A program made the translations under genes and the position numbers. Of a DNA stretch of 64,000 nucleotides, positions 34,819-45,018 are shown piece by piece. Positions within the stretch are counted from its first letter, which is position 1, and each line of letters opens with the position of its first letter. The notes beneath the pieces are model-generated. The model made no database searches, was not told the DNA's origin, and saw only the letters and a program-made list of their open reading frames with translations. The stretch comes from Phoma sp. XZ068 (taxonomy: Eukaryota > Ascomycota > Dothideomycetes > Pleosporales > Didymellaceae), in assembly GCA_004835665.1 (NCBI GenBank), contig RBKR01000024.1, positions 558,001 through 622,000 of the forward strand. The letters are read 5' to 3'.

Positions 34819-37439
34819 ATGGACTTGTTCATCTTCAATCCGCGTTTTGGCGTACTACTGTGCAAGGCCTGTGCTTATGCTGTTCCGCCCTCACATCTAC
34901 GTAGTCATATTATCACAAAACACCGCAATAGCGGTGGGTCTCATGGTGGTATTTCGGACTCTGCGTGCTTGTGGTGAGGAAAGTCAGCCTCTGCACTTGC
35001 AGATAGTCTTCGAGAAAAGTATTGTATCCGCGACCCAAACCAGGTCAATATTCAGAGACCATCGCCTACGGGCGCACCTATTCCAGGACTTGAAAGATAT
35101 TGTGGCTACCAATGCAGCCGCTGCGATTTTACAACATCACGGACGAAGAACGCCCAGAAGCGCTTACAACAGCACCTCAACTCACATCGGTTACTCCCAC
35201 GAAAATGAGGTGGGCAAGGAACGGACGTTAAGGGAATAAGGGACGACGAGGGACCTACATTTCACAAGTCTCTTGCCAGCGCTTCTTCGTTACGGGTGCG
35301 CAGAGCACCTACTTCAATGTCCAGAATCCTACCCAAAGCCTAGGACGGGGAAAGGCTAGGCATCCGCGAAACACCGACCTTCTCCGGGCACTTATCGAAG
35401 AGCAAGTCAGCTCCATCGACCTTGAGCAAGCGGCTAGGGCTCAAACATACAGACGTCAAGTCTCAAAGACTGAAATTTTTCTGTGGTTAGAGATGACGAG
35501 ATGGCCACGGTACTTTGACGGCTTGAACATGGCCAATGTTGCACCTCTGGCTTACGCAGCCAACCCGCTCACGTAGCCCTCTTTGGTTACCCTAGGCGAG
35601 AGCTTCAATCGCATCATCGAACGCGCGTACCAAGCCGTCTGCAATGACCAGATCACCGTGTTTGACCAAGCAAAGCTGAACTGCTTTGTCACAGATCAGC
35701 CATCCAAGCATGAGCGCATGAGCATGCTCAAGCTCCAGAAGAACACCTTTCACGCTTACAAAAGCCTTTGGAATCGACTCCTCTGTTTTGTCTATCGTAC
35801 CAGCCAGCCCAACCAAGAAGTTCCACTCCTGCATAGATTCACGAGCACCCAGCTTTTACATCTTGGCCAGACAGCGTTATGTGCTGAAAAGCTACTAGCT
35901 ATAAGGCAGAGTCAGTTGAAGGATCAACCGAACTTGGACGCAGAGATACAAGCGGTCAGCAAGCTAGATAGAACATGCTTGCTTCTGTGCATATCTTTGC
36001 TCCACCACAATCTAGATGGGGATCATTTCGAAAGTGTGGTGCTCAGCTTCCTTGCTGTGCTATGGATCGACGAGAATGGAGGCGGAGTATTTCGAAGCCC
36101 ATCGAGTTATTCTCCAGAATTATCCAAATCCATCAAGATGGCGCAGATGCTCATTGTGGAGAGGGCTGTAGTGGCCGCAAACGAAGGCGAGGTCGAATAC
36201 CCATCGCATTTGCTTCAAGACATGATGACACGCTTCATGGTACGCGGCACTCGAACTCCCTTTGACTGGGCATTTCGCCTGCGAGCCTACGCAAAAAAGA
36301 TAGTCAGCAACACCACCAATATTGGCTACATGATGTGGTCAGAGGATGCGCAAACAGTGACGTACCGCGACACTAGTTTCAGCATGGGTGCGCTGCGGGA
36401 CTTCGTCGCGAGTTAATTAGGAAGAGCCCAGAGAGATTTGGAAGATCTGCTCCTCCTACATCCTGAAGAGCGTCGAGATGACGTTGTCCCCAACATCGCG
36501 CTTCATCGATTGAAAGAGGACCATAGCAATAGCCAGAAAGGTTGGAACTTCCTCCAGGACCCACGAAACGCAGATCAGCTCCGGGATGGAGGCGACTGGA
36601 TCTTCAACAGGGTGCTTGACAACGACTGGCTGAAGGATGGGATGGTGAGCTTGACGCAAGAAGTCCAGGTTATCTGGAAGAAGGATGCGGTGGAGGCGTA
36701 CTTCACCAAGCTTGATCAATTCCTTGAGCAGATGCTTCTTCTTATACACATTACATCCGGCCAACTTGCACGCGGTACTGAATTATTGTCCTTGCAACAC
36801 AGCAATACAGCGCAAGGGCACCATAGGAGTATATTCATTGAAGAAGGCTTGGTTAGCACTGTCACGTCTTACCACAAGGGATACAACATCACCGGATCCA
36901 CCAAGATCGTCCACCGATATCTTCCTAAAGAAGTCAGCGAGCTACTAGTGTACTACCTCTGGCTGGTTCTTCCCTTCTCGCAGAAGCTTGACACGTTAGT
37001 GTACAAGCGTATAGCGCCACCTTCATCGTTCCTTTCGCCTAAGGGAACTGAGAACTGGAAAGCAAGTAGGCTAACGGGCGTACTCAGCCGCGAAGGAAGA
37101 GCTCACTTAGAAACTCCGCTGAATATCTTGATCTATCGCCACATTGCGATCGCGATTTCGCGCCAACACCTCGTGAGCGGCGGCTTCAAGAGGGATTATG
37201 GGGTCGATAAGAAGCTTGCAGACGAACAAGCAACCCATGGTACTTGGGTTGCAGGTACAGTATACGCCAGGGGCCTCCAAGAAGCGCCGGGTCATATCAA
37301 GATGCGTAGCACGGAGTATAGGATAGTTAGTCGGGAGTGGTATAGCTTCCTGGGATTTCGAGTGTATCTTGGTGTCCATAAACTTCCACTTGGTGGATGC
37401 CGCGACCAGGGCCCTCCAAGTAAGAGGACACGTACATAG
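34819..37439 (+). pseudogene. OrsD-family (DUF3505) protein, decayed copy 1
   Basis: ATG at 34819 (MDLFIFNPRFG) gives zinc finger 1, CKACAYAVPPSHLRSHIITKH. A second finger, CGYQCSRCDFTT...HLNSH, lies at about 35110-35190. The rest of the family body (VSCQRFFVTGAQSTYF, WNRLLCFVYRTSQPNQEV, WNFLQDPRN, QLARGTELLSL, YHKGYNITGSTKIVHRYLP) is legible to the stop at 37439. In-frame stops occur at 34975 (TGA), 35206 (TGA), 35574 (TAG) and 36414 (TAA), with one frameshift between 35208 and 35300. The 35583-37439 part is one frame broken by a single TAA. In many fungi this body continues into a RecQ-like helicase; here it ends after SREWYSFLGF and no helicase motif follows. Function is unknown; the family is often repeated and subtelomeric. 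Confidence 0.75.
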
Positions 37440-37613
37440 ACATGAATTATTCCACGTTGTTATCCGGGTTTGTTAGTAAGCGTACTGAGCTAAAGTGTTG
37501 GACCAAGTTGCATCGCTGTAGCTGATGTGCTTGATGGTGTTAAAGTTTTGTGTTCGTAGCTGTGGTCGCGCTAGCGGACCGCCGCGCACAGACGCCGGGA
37601 ACAATACCCGTTA
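37440..37613. other. Flank between OrsD relic and transposon
   Basis: Short GC-rich spacer ending at the TA target site (37612-37613). Before the transposon arrived it lay directly upstream of the HNH gene. Confidence 0.5.
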
Positions 37614-37678
37614 ACGTGTTTTATAAGCGAGCGCCGCGTACAGGCGAGCGCCGCACCCCACCAACTTTGCGCACCTCT
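37614..37678 (+). repeat. Terminal inverted repeat, 3' side of transposase
   Basis: 65 bp, identical to the reverse complement of 39401-39465. Preceded by TA at 37612-37613. Confidence 0.95.
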
Positions 37679-37734
37679 ACAGACACGTATCTCAACCACA
37701 CTGTGATATAATATATTTATATTAACAGAGTTGA

Positions 37735-39360
37735 TTAATCAGTATCTAAATTGTCTTTCTCACACGTACGTATATTATGCCCAGTCTCTCTACACCTTGT
37801 GCAGCGCGCAAGAGCCTGGCGGCTAAGACCTGACCGCTTTCCTCCTTGACGCTCTTCATAAGCAAGCTGCTGATCAGCCTCACGTTGAGCGAGTAGATCC
37901 TCTCCAGCTCCCTTTGTTAAGACCCCTCGCTTCTGGAGTCGCTTTTTCTTACGCTGCTTTCTCGTTGACGCTGCCTCGTTGGCTTTCTCAAGGCTGGCGA
38001 TCCGATCGCGCATCAGCTCAGCTGAGAGCATCATCACTTCAGCCCCCTTCTTAAGCTGGTCAATCGCTTCAATAATCGAAGCTGGTGATGAGCTCTTATG
38101 CTTTTGAACGCGATCACGTATTAGAGTTGATTGAGCCTCAAGCTCACGTACGTTGCTGGGCGTACGAGCCTCCCAGAGAGCCTCTGCTATAGCAGCTGGA
38201 GTCGGCGTACGGAGCTGTATATCTAGCTTTGACAGAACAGCGTCTGGTTGGAGAGGAACAAGGCCTGCGCCTCGAAAGGCTGAGCAGATATTGGCTGACG
38301 TGAACGATTGATCAAAGGCTGCCTTGAAGGCTGGCAGAAACTCAAGCTTGGTAATGTAGTTGATGTGGTGGCGCATTAGAGCCTCAATCTCACGGCTGTA
38401 CGCGCGCTTCAACGGCGAGAAGCAGCCAACGTCAAGAGGCTGGAGTAGGTGAGATGAATGAGGTGGCATACAGAGCGTATAGACATCATTCTCCTTGCAG
38501 AGCTCTTGAAACTCAAGAGATTGGTGGCTCTCGTGGCCATCAAGGATAAGCAGCCGACGTGCTCCAACCGTCTTGCCCTCTGTATGCTTAAGAAAGTGCT
38601 TTAGCCACTCAACTCCTAGCTCGTTATTTGTCCAACCGTTGTCACTGACTGCGATAGCCCAGTCTTGTGGGACATCCTCCTCCTCGTACCAGGCAGACAG
38701 GTGATACTGGCCAGCAAAGATAAGGAAGGGTGGGATCGTCCAGCCAGCAGCGTTGATCGCCTGGATCAACGTCACCCACTCACGATTTCCTGGCTGAACA
38801 GCCTTTGGCCTGCCTCTCCTCTCTGATCCTGTCGCCACAAGCTGAGTCGTGATCTTGCCCATCGCAAAGCCAGCCTCGTCAAAGTTGTAGACGTCCTCAT
38901 CACAGATGCCGTACTTGGCTTTTGTCTGCTCTACGAGCTCAAACCAGCTTCTGATTAATATAGGATCCTCGCACAGAGCTCTCTGCCTGTCGTACGCTCG
39001 ATTGAAACGTGTCGTAAGACTGTCTGTACGCTTAACAAAGTTGCGCGGCCAGTGGACGCCGGCCTGGCCTCCGCCGCGCGCAGCCAGCAGCTTATCAGCC
39101 ATATCACGTACAGCCGCGTACGTAGGCGCAAATCCACGTTGATCTACGTCGAGTATATATCTGATAATCACCTCCTCTTCTAGCTCAGTGAGCTTCTTTG
39201 AGTTGGGCTGGCAATCGCGTCGGGCAGGCTTGCCATCGCGTCGGCGGCGGATCGTTCTATCAGACACGTTGAAGACTGCAGCAGCATGACGATTACTCTT
39301 AAACTGCTGAGTATTGATCGAAGAGAGAGCAAGTTGAACATCTGCTTCATTTGGAGCCAT
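37735..39360 (-). CDS. Tc1/mariner (pogo/Fot1-type) transposase, 541 aa, intact
   Basis: Cuts and reinserts its own element at TA. ATG 39360, stop 37735, no introns or disruptions. Residues about 20-45 form a psq-like helix-turn-helix (FKSNRHAAAVFNVSDRTIRR). Residues about 55-125 are a CENP-B-like DNA-binding part. The catalytic triad is Asp161 (YNFDEAGFAMG), Asp274 (LLILDGHESH) and Asp310 (HSSHLLQPLDVGCF). A basic coiled coil precedes a C-terminal zinc knuckle at residues 520-533 (CTRCRETGHNIRTC, CX2CX4HX4C), which is characteristic of some fungal pogo families. It is typical in length and likely functional. Confidence 0.95.
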   Translation of the reverse strand: MAPNEADVQLALSSINTQQFKSNRHAAAVFNVSDRTIRRRRDGKPARRDCQPNSKKLTELEEEVIIRYILDVDQRGFAPTYAAVRDMADKLLAARGGGQAGVHWPRNFVKRTDSLTTRFNRAYDRQRALCEDPILIRSWFELVEQTKAKYGICDEDVYNFDEAGFAMGKITTQLVATGSERRGRPKAVQPGNREWVTLIQAINAAGWTIPPFLIFAGQYHLSAWYEEEDVPQDWAIAVSDNGWTNNELGVEWLKHFLKHTEGKTVGARRLLILDGHESHQSLEFQELCKENDVYTLCMPPHSSHLLQPLDVGCFSPLKRAYSREIEALMRHHINYITKLEFLPAFKAAFDQSFTSANICSAFRGAGLVPLQPDAVLSKLDIQLRTPTPAAIAEALWEARTPSNVRELEAQSTLIRDRVQKHKSSSPASIIEAIDQLKKGAEVMMLSAELMRDRIASLEKANEAASTRKQRKKKRLQKRGVLTKGAGEDLLAQREADQQLAYEERQGGKRSGLSRQALARCTRCRETGHNIRTCEKDNLDTD

Positions 39361-39400
39361 TTGAATAGCGTTGCGTAGAGCTATTGTATGTTGAGATAAG

Positions 39401-39465
39401 AGAGGTGCGCAAAGTTGGTGGGGTGCGGCGCTCGCCTGTACGCGGCGCTCGCTTATAAAACACGT
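39401..39465 (-). repeat. Terminal inverted repeat, 5' side of transposase
   Basis: 65 bp, perfect inverse of 37614-37678, followed by TA at 39466-39467. It ends 76 bp before the HNH start codon. Confidence 0.95.
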
Positions 39466-39541
39466 TACTGAGCCAACACCTTTAAGCTTGTGCAGTTCAC
39501 CATGTTTCCTCTATGCAAGACACCAACACACTACATTACCC

Positions 39542-40948
39542 ATGGCTAAGGTGCGCGCGCCCACGCAACCGCCGTCGTCCACTCAGCACCGACAGCTGCA
39601 AATTCTGTTTCGCCATCCTGGCTATGACGATGGCAATAACGTTCTCTTCAAGCTGCAGGCCCCAGACACCGACGACGATGGGCAGCCAGGCCTTTATGCT
39701 CAACTCGCAATCGATGCCTGCGCCATAGTCACGGGAGACTTCGCCGGTCGGGGTTGGCTATCATTGTTACGCGACGACTGCGCTCCGATCGATCCCACGA
39801 GCACGCTGCACGAACGCAGTTACTACTTCCACCTCGATGCCGCCGAAGACCCGTACCCTATCGTACCGAACTTTCGTCAGTGGATCTACCCGCACGATCG
39901 CCTTCCTCTACACTGGCAACAGTTGACTCCTGAGGCAAACCGTGCCTCATCGAGCATGACCCTAGCACCTTCGAACCTGACGACCGCACTGCTCATGCGC
40001 GATGGCTCGTGTCGTCTTAGTGGCTGCCGCGAGCAGCTGCAGGTTGCGCACGTCGTGCCTCAGTCCGAACTCGATTGGTGGCGGGCGAACGACATGTCGC
40101 GATACAACACGGGCACAACTGCCACGCTTGACGACACGGCCAATGCGCTTCTCCTGCGCGCCGATCTCCACATCGCCTTTGACAAGCCTCGTATTGCTTT
40201 CGTACCCAAGCCGGTCACTGACGGCAGTATGCGACTTGTTGCACATCTGCTCGAATACTCGCCTGAGCTCGAGTATCTGTATCACAATCGCGAGTTGCAT
40301 CCGACCGCAGTAGGAGTGGACATGCTGTACGCGCGCTTCGCATGGTCTGTCTTCACGCTGCTTGATGCATTTCTGGAATGCAAAATTGCTCGGCGGTTGA
40401 CCTTACGTGCTGCTGATGCACGTTTAGCGGATGCACGGGGCTTCGTTACTGCCGATGGTTGTGAGCTTTTATCGAGTGCCGCGGCAAGGAGGCGCTCGCA
40501 AAGTCCGAAGAAGCGCAAGGCAGAACGTGACACCGTGACTGAGGTCGAGAACACAGTAATGGCTTCTAGCAAAGGTAGTCGAAAGCACAGACTGGATGCT
40601 GAAGTGGAGGACAAGTCCTCCAATACCATCCCAGTAAAGCGAGCGCGCCGACACTCATCTCCTTCTACTTCTGATTCCGGGGACGCATCGTCGCCCTCGC
40701 CTCTGACACCCACGTATCAGCCCACGAACACGCCCCTCTCGCCGCTAGGCCGCCAGCCATCGCCTTCGCTAAAACCGGAGCTAATGGCACAGACTTGGCT
40801 CGAATCTGAACGCCAGCATTCGGATCCTGACGGCACATGGAACGAAGAGCATGAATGGGTTCGGCGCGTCTGGAGCGGCAAGACGCTGGCAAACAGTGAG
40901 CTAGGACGGTGGTATGAGGCTATCGGGGTTGAAATCAGGGATGTGTGA
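39542..40948 (+). CDS. HNH nuclease domain (HNH_2) protein, 468 aa
   Basis: First in-frame ATG at 39542; the frame is open a further 18 codons upstream but has no other ATG. The core lies at residues 149-215 and has the HNH_2 arrangement: LLMRDGSCRLSGC, His170 (VAHVVPQSE), Asn201 (NALLLRADLH) and His210. Metal-dependent DNA cleavage is the family activity, but fungal members have no assigned role. Residues about 330-420 are Ser/Pro/Lys-rich and probably disordered, with basic KKRK and KRARR nuclear-localisation-like runs. The C-terminus (EWVRRVWSGKTLANSELGRW) is ordered. No intron and no damage. The adjacent transposon sits where its promoter should be, so expression may be altered. Confidence 0.8.
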   Translation: MAKVRAPTQPPSSTQHRQLQILFRHPGYDDGNNVLFKLQAPDTDDDGQPGLYAQLAIDACAIVTGDFAGRGWLSLLRDDCAPIDPTSTLHERSYYFHLDAAEDPYPIVPNFRQWIYPHDRLPLHWQQLTPEANRASSSMTLAPSNLTTALLMRDGSCRLSGCREQLQVAHVVPQSELDWWRANDMSRYNTGTTATLDDTANALLLRADLHIAFDKPRIAFVPKPVTDGSMRLVAHLLEYSPELEYLYHNRELHPTAVGVDMLYARFAWSVFTLLDAFLECKIARRLTLRAADARLADARGFVTADGCELLSSAAARRRSQSPKKRKAERDTVTEVENTVMASSKGSRKHRLDAEVEDKSSNTIPVKRARRHSSPSTSDSGDASSPSPLTPTYQPTNTPLSPLGRQPSPSLKPELMAQTWLESERQHSDPDGTWNEEHEWVRRVWSGKTLANSELGRWYEAIGVEIRDV

Positions 40949-41431
40949 CTGTGCATGCTTGGCCCTTGGAGAAATTGAAGAGCTTGTAGGTGCAACGCAC
41001 TTGGGACACCGGAACATGTTTCTAGACCGAGCTCGAAAGAGTGGGTTCAAGGTTACTCTCTGCTTCGCGCGGTCTTGCATGGTTGTGCTGCATCGTAAAG
41101 ATACCCCAAGCAGCGTCCACAAGAACGCATCTCTATTATGGACTTTGATAGTTGCAAGCTCACCGGCTTCGCGTTCCCTAATCAACCGTGAAAGTTACCG
41201 TGAAAGCGCGGGCGAGCCAGAGAATTACGCTGAGAACGGACTTTCGAGTGTAGCGTAAGTGATTCGGAGCGTCTCTTCATCAGATTATACGGCTTGAGGG
41301 TCGTGCAATAAGGGCGTCTCAAAATGGGAGCTATGTTGGCGCACTGCTGCGGGTGTTGATCTTCGTGTGATTTAGTAACGAGGACGCTCGGACGACCCGG
41401 CCTTCGAGCCCACGTCCATAGACTTATCGCA
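40949..41431. other. Downstream of HNH gene; nothing recognised
   Basis: Short frames without homology. Confidence 0.4.
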
Positions 41432-41753
41432 TTACCAGCAATGAGCTTCGCTTTGACCTTGAACAGCAGAAGCCTGAGAAGCGTGCGCGGGTCAAAGAAG
41501 AGCGAGACAAGGCAAGGGCTGAAGAGTGCGAAGAGATAGAGGGCGCAGAGTTGGATGACAGTAAGAAAGGTATATAGTTGCACTAAGTTAGTATGTGTGA
41601 AGTTACAAGGTCTCCAGCAAGGCCTGAGGAGAGGCAGCGTAGTGGTGCGGCTGCGCATCGTGATCTTTCTACAAGAGCGCCCGTTTTGGAAACCCCAACC
41701 CGCAACGCTCGCAGCGACCGCACCCCTAATCTGCCAGTGCGTTTCATAGATTA
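41432..41753 (+). pseudogene. Possible 3' gene remnant with charged helix
   Basis: The plus strand reads as a highly charged segment (EQQKPEKRARVKEERDKARA, EECEEIEGAELDDSKK). A candidate GTATAT donor follows, then an Arg/Pro-rich tail (ARPEERQRSG, TPTRNARSDRTPNLP) ending in TAG. The presumed intron would be very short (33-40 bp). No ATG and no family recognised, so probably the last part of a truncated gene. The longer open frame on the opposite strand is its shadow. Confidence 0.3.
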
Positions 41754-42087
41754 GACTACTGTCGACCAGGTCCATGTAACATTCCATTAACACTTCGGGC
41801 GATAGTGAATATGTTGCGTGGTTCTACAGAATACTTTTATGTGTTGACTGTTTGCGTGATTGGCACGCATCTGGTGCACGGATGTGGTGGCGCCAAGATC
41901 GCCCCCCGTTCTTGAAGCGCCTGCACCTCTCTTCGCTGGTCCTACCGCCTCGTATTTGCTGCAACATCACGCAGCATGATGAAGCTTTCAACGAATCTCG
42001 TAATTCAACGTTGATTGCCCCCTACCAGCGTATCCGGCCGCCCAGCTCCTGCAGGCGACAGCTACGGAGGAGCCGAACGCCTCACAG
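41754..42087. other. Spacer; nothing recognised
   Basis: No supported gene or repeat. Confidence 0.4.
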
Positions 42088-44390
42088 CTACCATGCTGAG
42101 ATGCCCCATACTTCACAGCTATTTGAAGACTCAGGCAAAAGAATGGCGACAGGGCAACTATGCAGATGAGCCCGATGTACATTACCTGCTAGGCTTCGAG
42201 AGAGACAGGGTAGAGCCATTACCTGTGAACACGTACATACGCCGCGTGTGGCTGGCGTTCCAAAGCAGCAAGCACTCCTCCATGCGAGCTGTTTCTTCGA
42301 TTCTAAGGCAAAAAGATTTGCGAAAGAGGTCGAAGCATGGGTATCCGATTCCGTCAAAGATGAAGACCGTTTGGCATCAGAAATTGCGAAAGATGCATTA
42401 ATTGTCGATGAGAGGACTAAAGAAACTCTCAACGCATCCCTAGAAGACACTGCGCGTACGAAACTTGTTCCAGGAGAATGGGGAGGCCACCTCTGGGGAA
42501 GCAGAACGTTCTGCAGGAGTCTGCTGGAAGATGCGAAACGGGAGCCAGGCGATGATGAGGATCAAGACTTGTGAGTCATCCTGTTGACCTGCTGAAGACA
42601 AGGCTCAACTAGTCGCAGGATTATGATGACTGTTCGCCATTGGCTGGCCGCACGATTGCAAAACAAACTGCGGAACCCAAAACAGGCAAAGATTTGTGCC
42701 TCGGGTGGAGTGCCCGGAAGATCCAGGTCAGAGGAGAGTGTCTATCGCTCCATCGTTTGCCGGCGCGACGGTGTACGAGTCAGAAGAGGATGTCACGCAA
42801 GAATCATTAGACGTGATAAAAGAAGCCACTCAATCAGAGCGTCATGGAGACCGTCCCCCGCGTCGAAGGTCAACGAGCCGACGCAAACCCTCGGCACGTG
42901 CGATAGACATGAGAGAGTTGCAGTCGACGTGCACAGACACTTTTGTTACAAGACTTCGATCTGTGTCACAAGCTGGTCAGCGACAGTGTACTTGGACAGA
43001 GACCACCAAGGTCCCTTCGTTATCTCATCCCAAACCTTCAGCCGCACCGTCGCTATCCCCAGAGGAGCACTCAGACAACATCACACTCAACACTGCTGTA
43101 CCTCGGGTAGCTTCCGTTACTCCTCTCACCGCAAAGAGGAAGCGAGGTGTCAAGTACGTGAAGTCTAGCAGAACGGTCTCGAATGCGAGAATGACGTCGA
43201 CGGGACTACTGCCCATACCGCACCCTCCCTAGTCGTTTTACAAGTACTATCTGGAGCGCGCACGGGTCTTCCAGCGGCCTCAACTCAGCTCCAGTCCAGG
43301 ACTCGGTAGGGCTACACACTGCGCATGACGGCAGCAATGGTCCTTGTGAACTTATGCCTCCGACTAGACATATATTCTCCCAGGATCACTCTCATCCAGA
43401 TCGCGGCCTACAGGTGTCTGAGGTAATGCAGTGCCGTGCTGAGATCTTTGTGGACCCGCAGGACCAATTTCGGCATCTGATTTCTGCCGTGATCGGAATG
43501 ATGAAGGAAGCTGCGAGACACATTGCCCTCAATGTCGCAGGGCAGCGCCATGTTCTTCGGCATACGAATGTCACACAGGCGACGACCGGTGCACAAAGAA
43601 AGACAACAGCATCACAGCTCAGGACTCGGTGTCACGAGGTTTGTTCGCAGCAAAGAAGCGCGACATGTCCAAGCGGCTCGTCTTCCCCTGCGGTCAAATT
43701 ACAGCACATGAAAGAGTGTCGGAGGTTCCGGAGCCAAACAAGGCTGTATACAATAAGCGTTATGATTACGACTCCCCATCGACAGTGGTGCAGTGGAAGC
43801 GACATACGCCTGACAGAAGACTTGATCATACTGCCATAGCGGCAATGCCCAGAGCGGACGGTTTGAACATTGATTTCGCACTGCTCGGGGATCCCAGTGC
43901 TGACGAGCTACATGAGGATTTGTTCTAAGACAAAATTGGCACACATCCTCCTGTAAGTGCTGGACCTCTGAAGAGCATGAGATATGTTGTTGAATGAGGA
44001 TACTCGGAAACAACACGGTCACCACAGTCAAGGATCCCTCATATCCTGGGACGTATTTCCTCGCAACTTTCAAGAGAGCCGAAGCGAAGACGAAATGAAT
44101 ACTGCAAACTGGGGAAACGCCGCATTTTCATGGCCATCGAAGAGGTTGTGTTACTTCAATCGGACAGCTAGAAAGCCACGCAGCTATGAGTGCTCCTCGA
44201 GATCCCACTTCACACTCTTACTCGCTCTCCAGATAGGCAACGCAAGGGTCCGCTCGTCTCAACGACACAGTGTCGTGTAGGGCTTCGCTACGAACGGTAC
44301 AAGCGCTCCTTAACAAGTTGGTCGTTCGCTCGCACAAACGCGTGCATGCGTCGAGGGCGCGCATTCACGTGACGCGTCATCAACCATCTT
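42088..44390 (+). pseudogene. Copy B of a duplicated, decayed gene of unknown function
   Basis: Longer and better preserved than copy A. The 5' exon reads LKTQAKEWRQGNYADEPDVH, then VEPLPVNTYIRRVWLAFQSS. After a one-base frameshift near 42290 come FFDSKAKRFAKEVEAWVSDS, TKLVPGEWGGHLWG and DDEDQDL. An intron (GTGAGT...GTCGCAG, 42570-42619) leads to WLAARLQNKLRNPKQAK. The body continues out of frame with FAGATVYESEEDVTQESLDV, PPRRRSTSRRKPSARA, CHTGDDRCTKKDNSITAQDS, VVQWKRH, LNIDFALLGDPSADEL and TVQALLNKLVVRSHKRVHAS. A 178-codon open frame (42696-43232) is the longest surviving piece. No known domain; two or more frameshifts. Confidence 0.6.
43138..43471 (+). repeat. Near-identical tract shared with 23266-23602
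   Basis: Reverse complement of the tract in copy A, with about two substitutions in the 320-bp core. It spans the end of the 178-codon frame and noncoding sequence after it. Confidence 0.85.
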
Positions 44391-44589
44391 GGATTTCCGT
44401 TCTCTGCAAGTATGAATGTCGATGATTCAAGTACGATAAACCTACAAGCAGCGAGCGAGACTATTGTCCTTCAAACTAGTATTGTATCGCAAATGCGCCG
44501 AAATGCGTTATTGTAATGTTGACTGCAGTTAGGTCTGCATACATACCATTACGCGTGGAGGTACTAACGGCCAGCATAAGTTAATCATC
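44391..44589. other. Spacer after copy B; nothing recognised
   Basis: AT-rich, no supported feature. Confidence 0.4.
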
Positions 44590-44815
44590 ATTATCGTCAA
44601 GCTAAAGAAGGAAGAAATGTCACCTCTTACAGCCGTCTATGTCATGATCATCAGTTTGACAAGACCGAGGTGCCTGAACACTGGTGTCTCCGCGCAAGAG
44701 TTATACGAGATACACCAAACTTAGCAGCAATATTCCTATAGCAAAGTTTTTCCTGGTTTCAGCGCATCAATAGCTGCAAGCGTATCGTTAACACCTGTCA
44801 TGGTGGTTGAGTAAT
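44590..44815 (-). pseudogene. N-terminal fragment of another Fot1/pogo-type transposase
   Basis: ATG at 44801 gives MTGVNDTLAAIDALKPGKTL and a stop. One frame over, YRNIAAKFGVSRITLARRHQ continues the helix-turn-helix that opens Fot1-type transposases. Nothing of the catalytic core remains. The N-terminus resembles the relic at 32308 (LAEIDTLKPG...ALAKKHGCSR) but is clearly another family. Confidence 0.6.
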
Positions 44816-44925
44816 GACGCGTCAAAGTATGGTGTTGTTTTGGGTTTGTGGTCGGCACGCGCCTGTGCTCGGCACGTGTCCGTGCACGGGTACTGGCCCC
44901 AATGTTCTTGTGGTCTTTCCACGCC

Positions 44926-45018
44926 ATGGCTTTCTCAGAAACTCAAGCACACCAGGCTAAGCTGGTTCAAAAGCTTATTTTATTCATAGACAAGCCCTGT
45001 CTATCCTACTTGCGCTGA
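44926..45018 (+). pseudogene. OrsD-type N-terminal fragment (duplicate of 45750)
   Basis: Begins MAFSETQAHQAKLVQKLILF and stops after 30 codons. The first 50 bp closely match the start at 45750 (MAFSETQARQAELFQRLVLY), including the flanking atggctttctcagaaactca. It is a second copy of the same gene start, in the same orientation, about 820 bp away. Confidence 0.55.

Larger units (their letters stand above)
37614..39465 (-). mobile_element. Intact 1,852-bp Tc1/mariner-class (pogo/Fot1-like) element
   Basis: Terminal inverted repeats of 65 bp are identical at both ends (37614-37678 and 39401-39465) and are flanked by TA on each side, the expected target duplication. The repeats start acgtgttttataagcgagcg and contain an internal direct repeat of gcgagcgccgc. 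A single open transposase gene fills the interior on the minus strand. Perfect ends and an undamaged gene mark this as a recent insertion among otherwise decayed sequence. Confidence 0.95.

Noticed and set aside
34819..37439. OrsD domain as a sign of an orsellinic-acid biosynthetic cluster
   Set aside because: No polyketide synthase, tailoring enzyme or transporter is nearby, and the OrsD-type sequences are multiple, decayed and differently oriented. The family name does not imply cluster membership.
39542..40948. HNH gene as part of the transposon
   Set aside because: It lies outside the terminal repeats and the TA duplication. The transposon is complete without it.
41182..41793. 203-codon minus-strand open frame
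   Set aside because: No homology and a composition typical of an antisense shadow. The opposite strand reads as a charged, protein-like segment with a plausible splice site.
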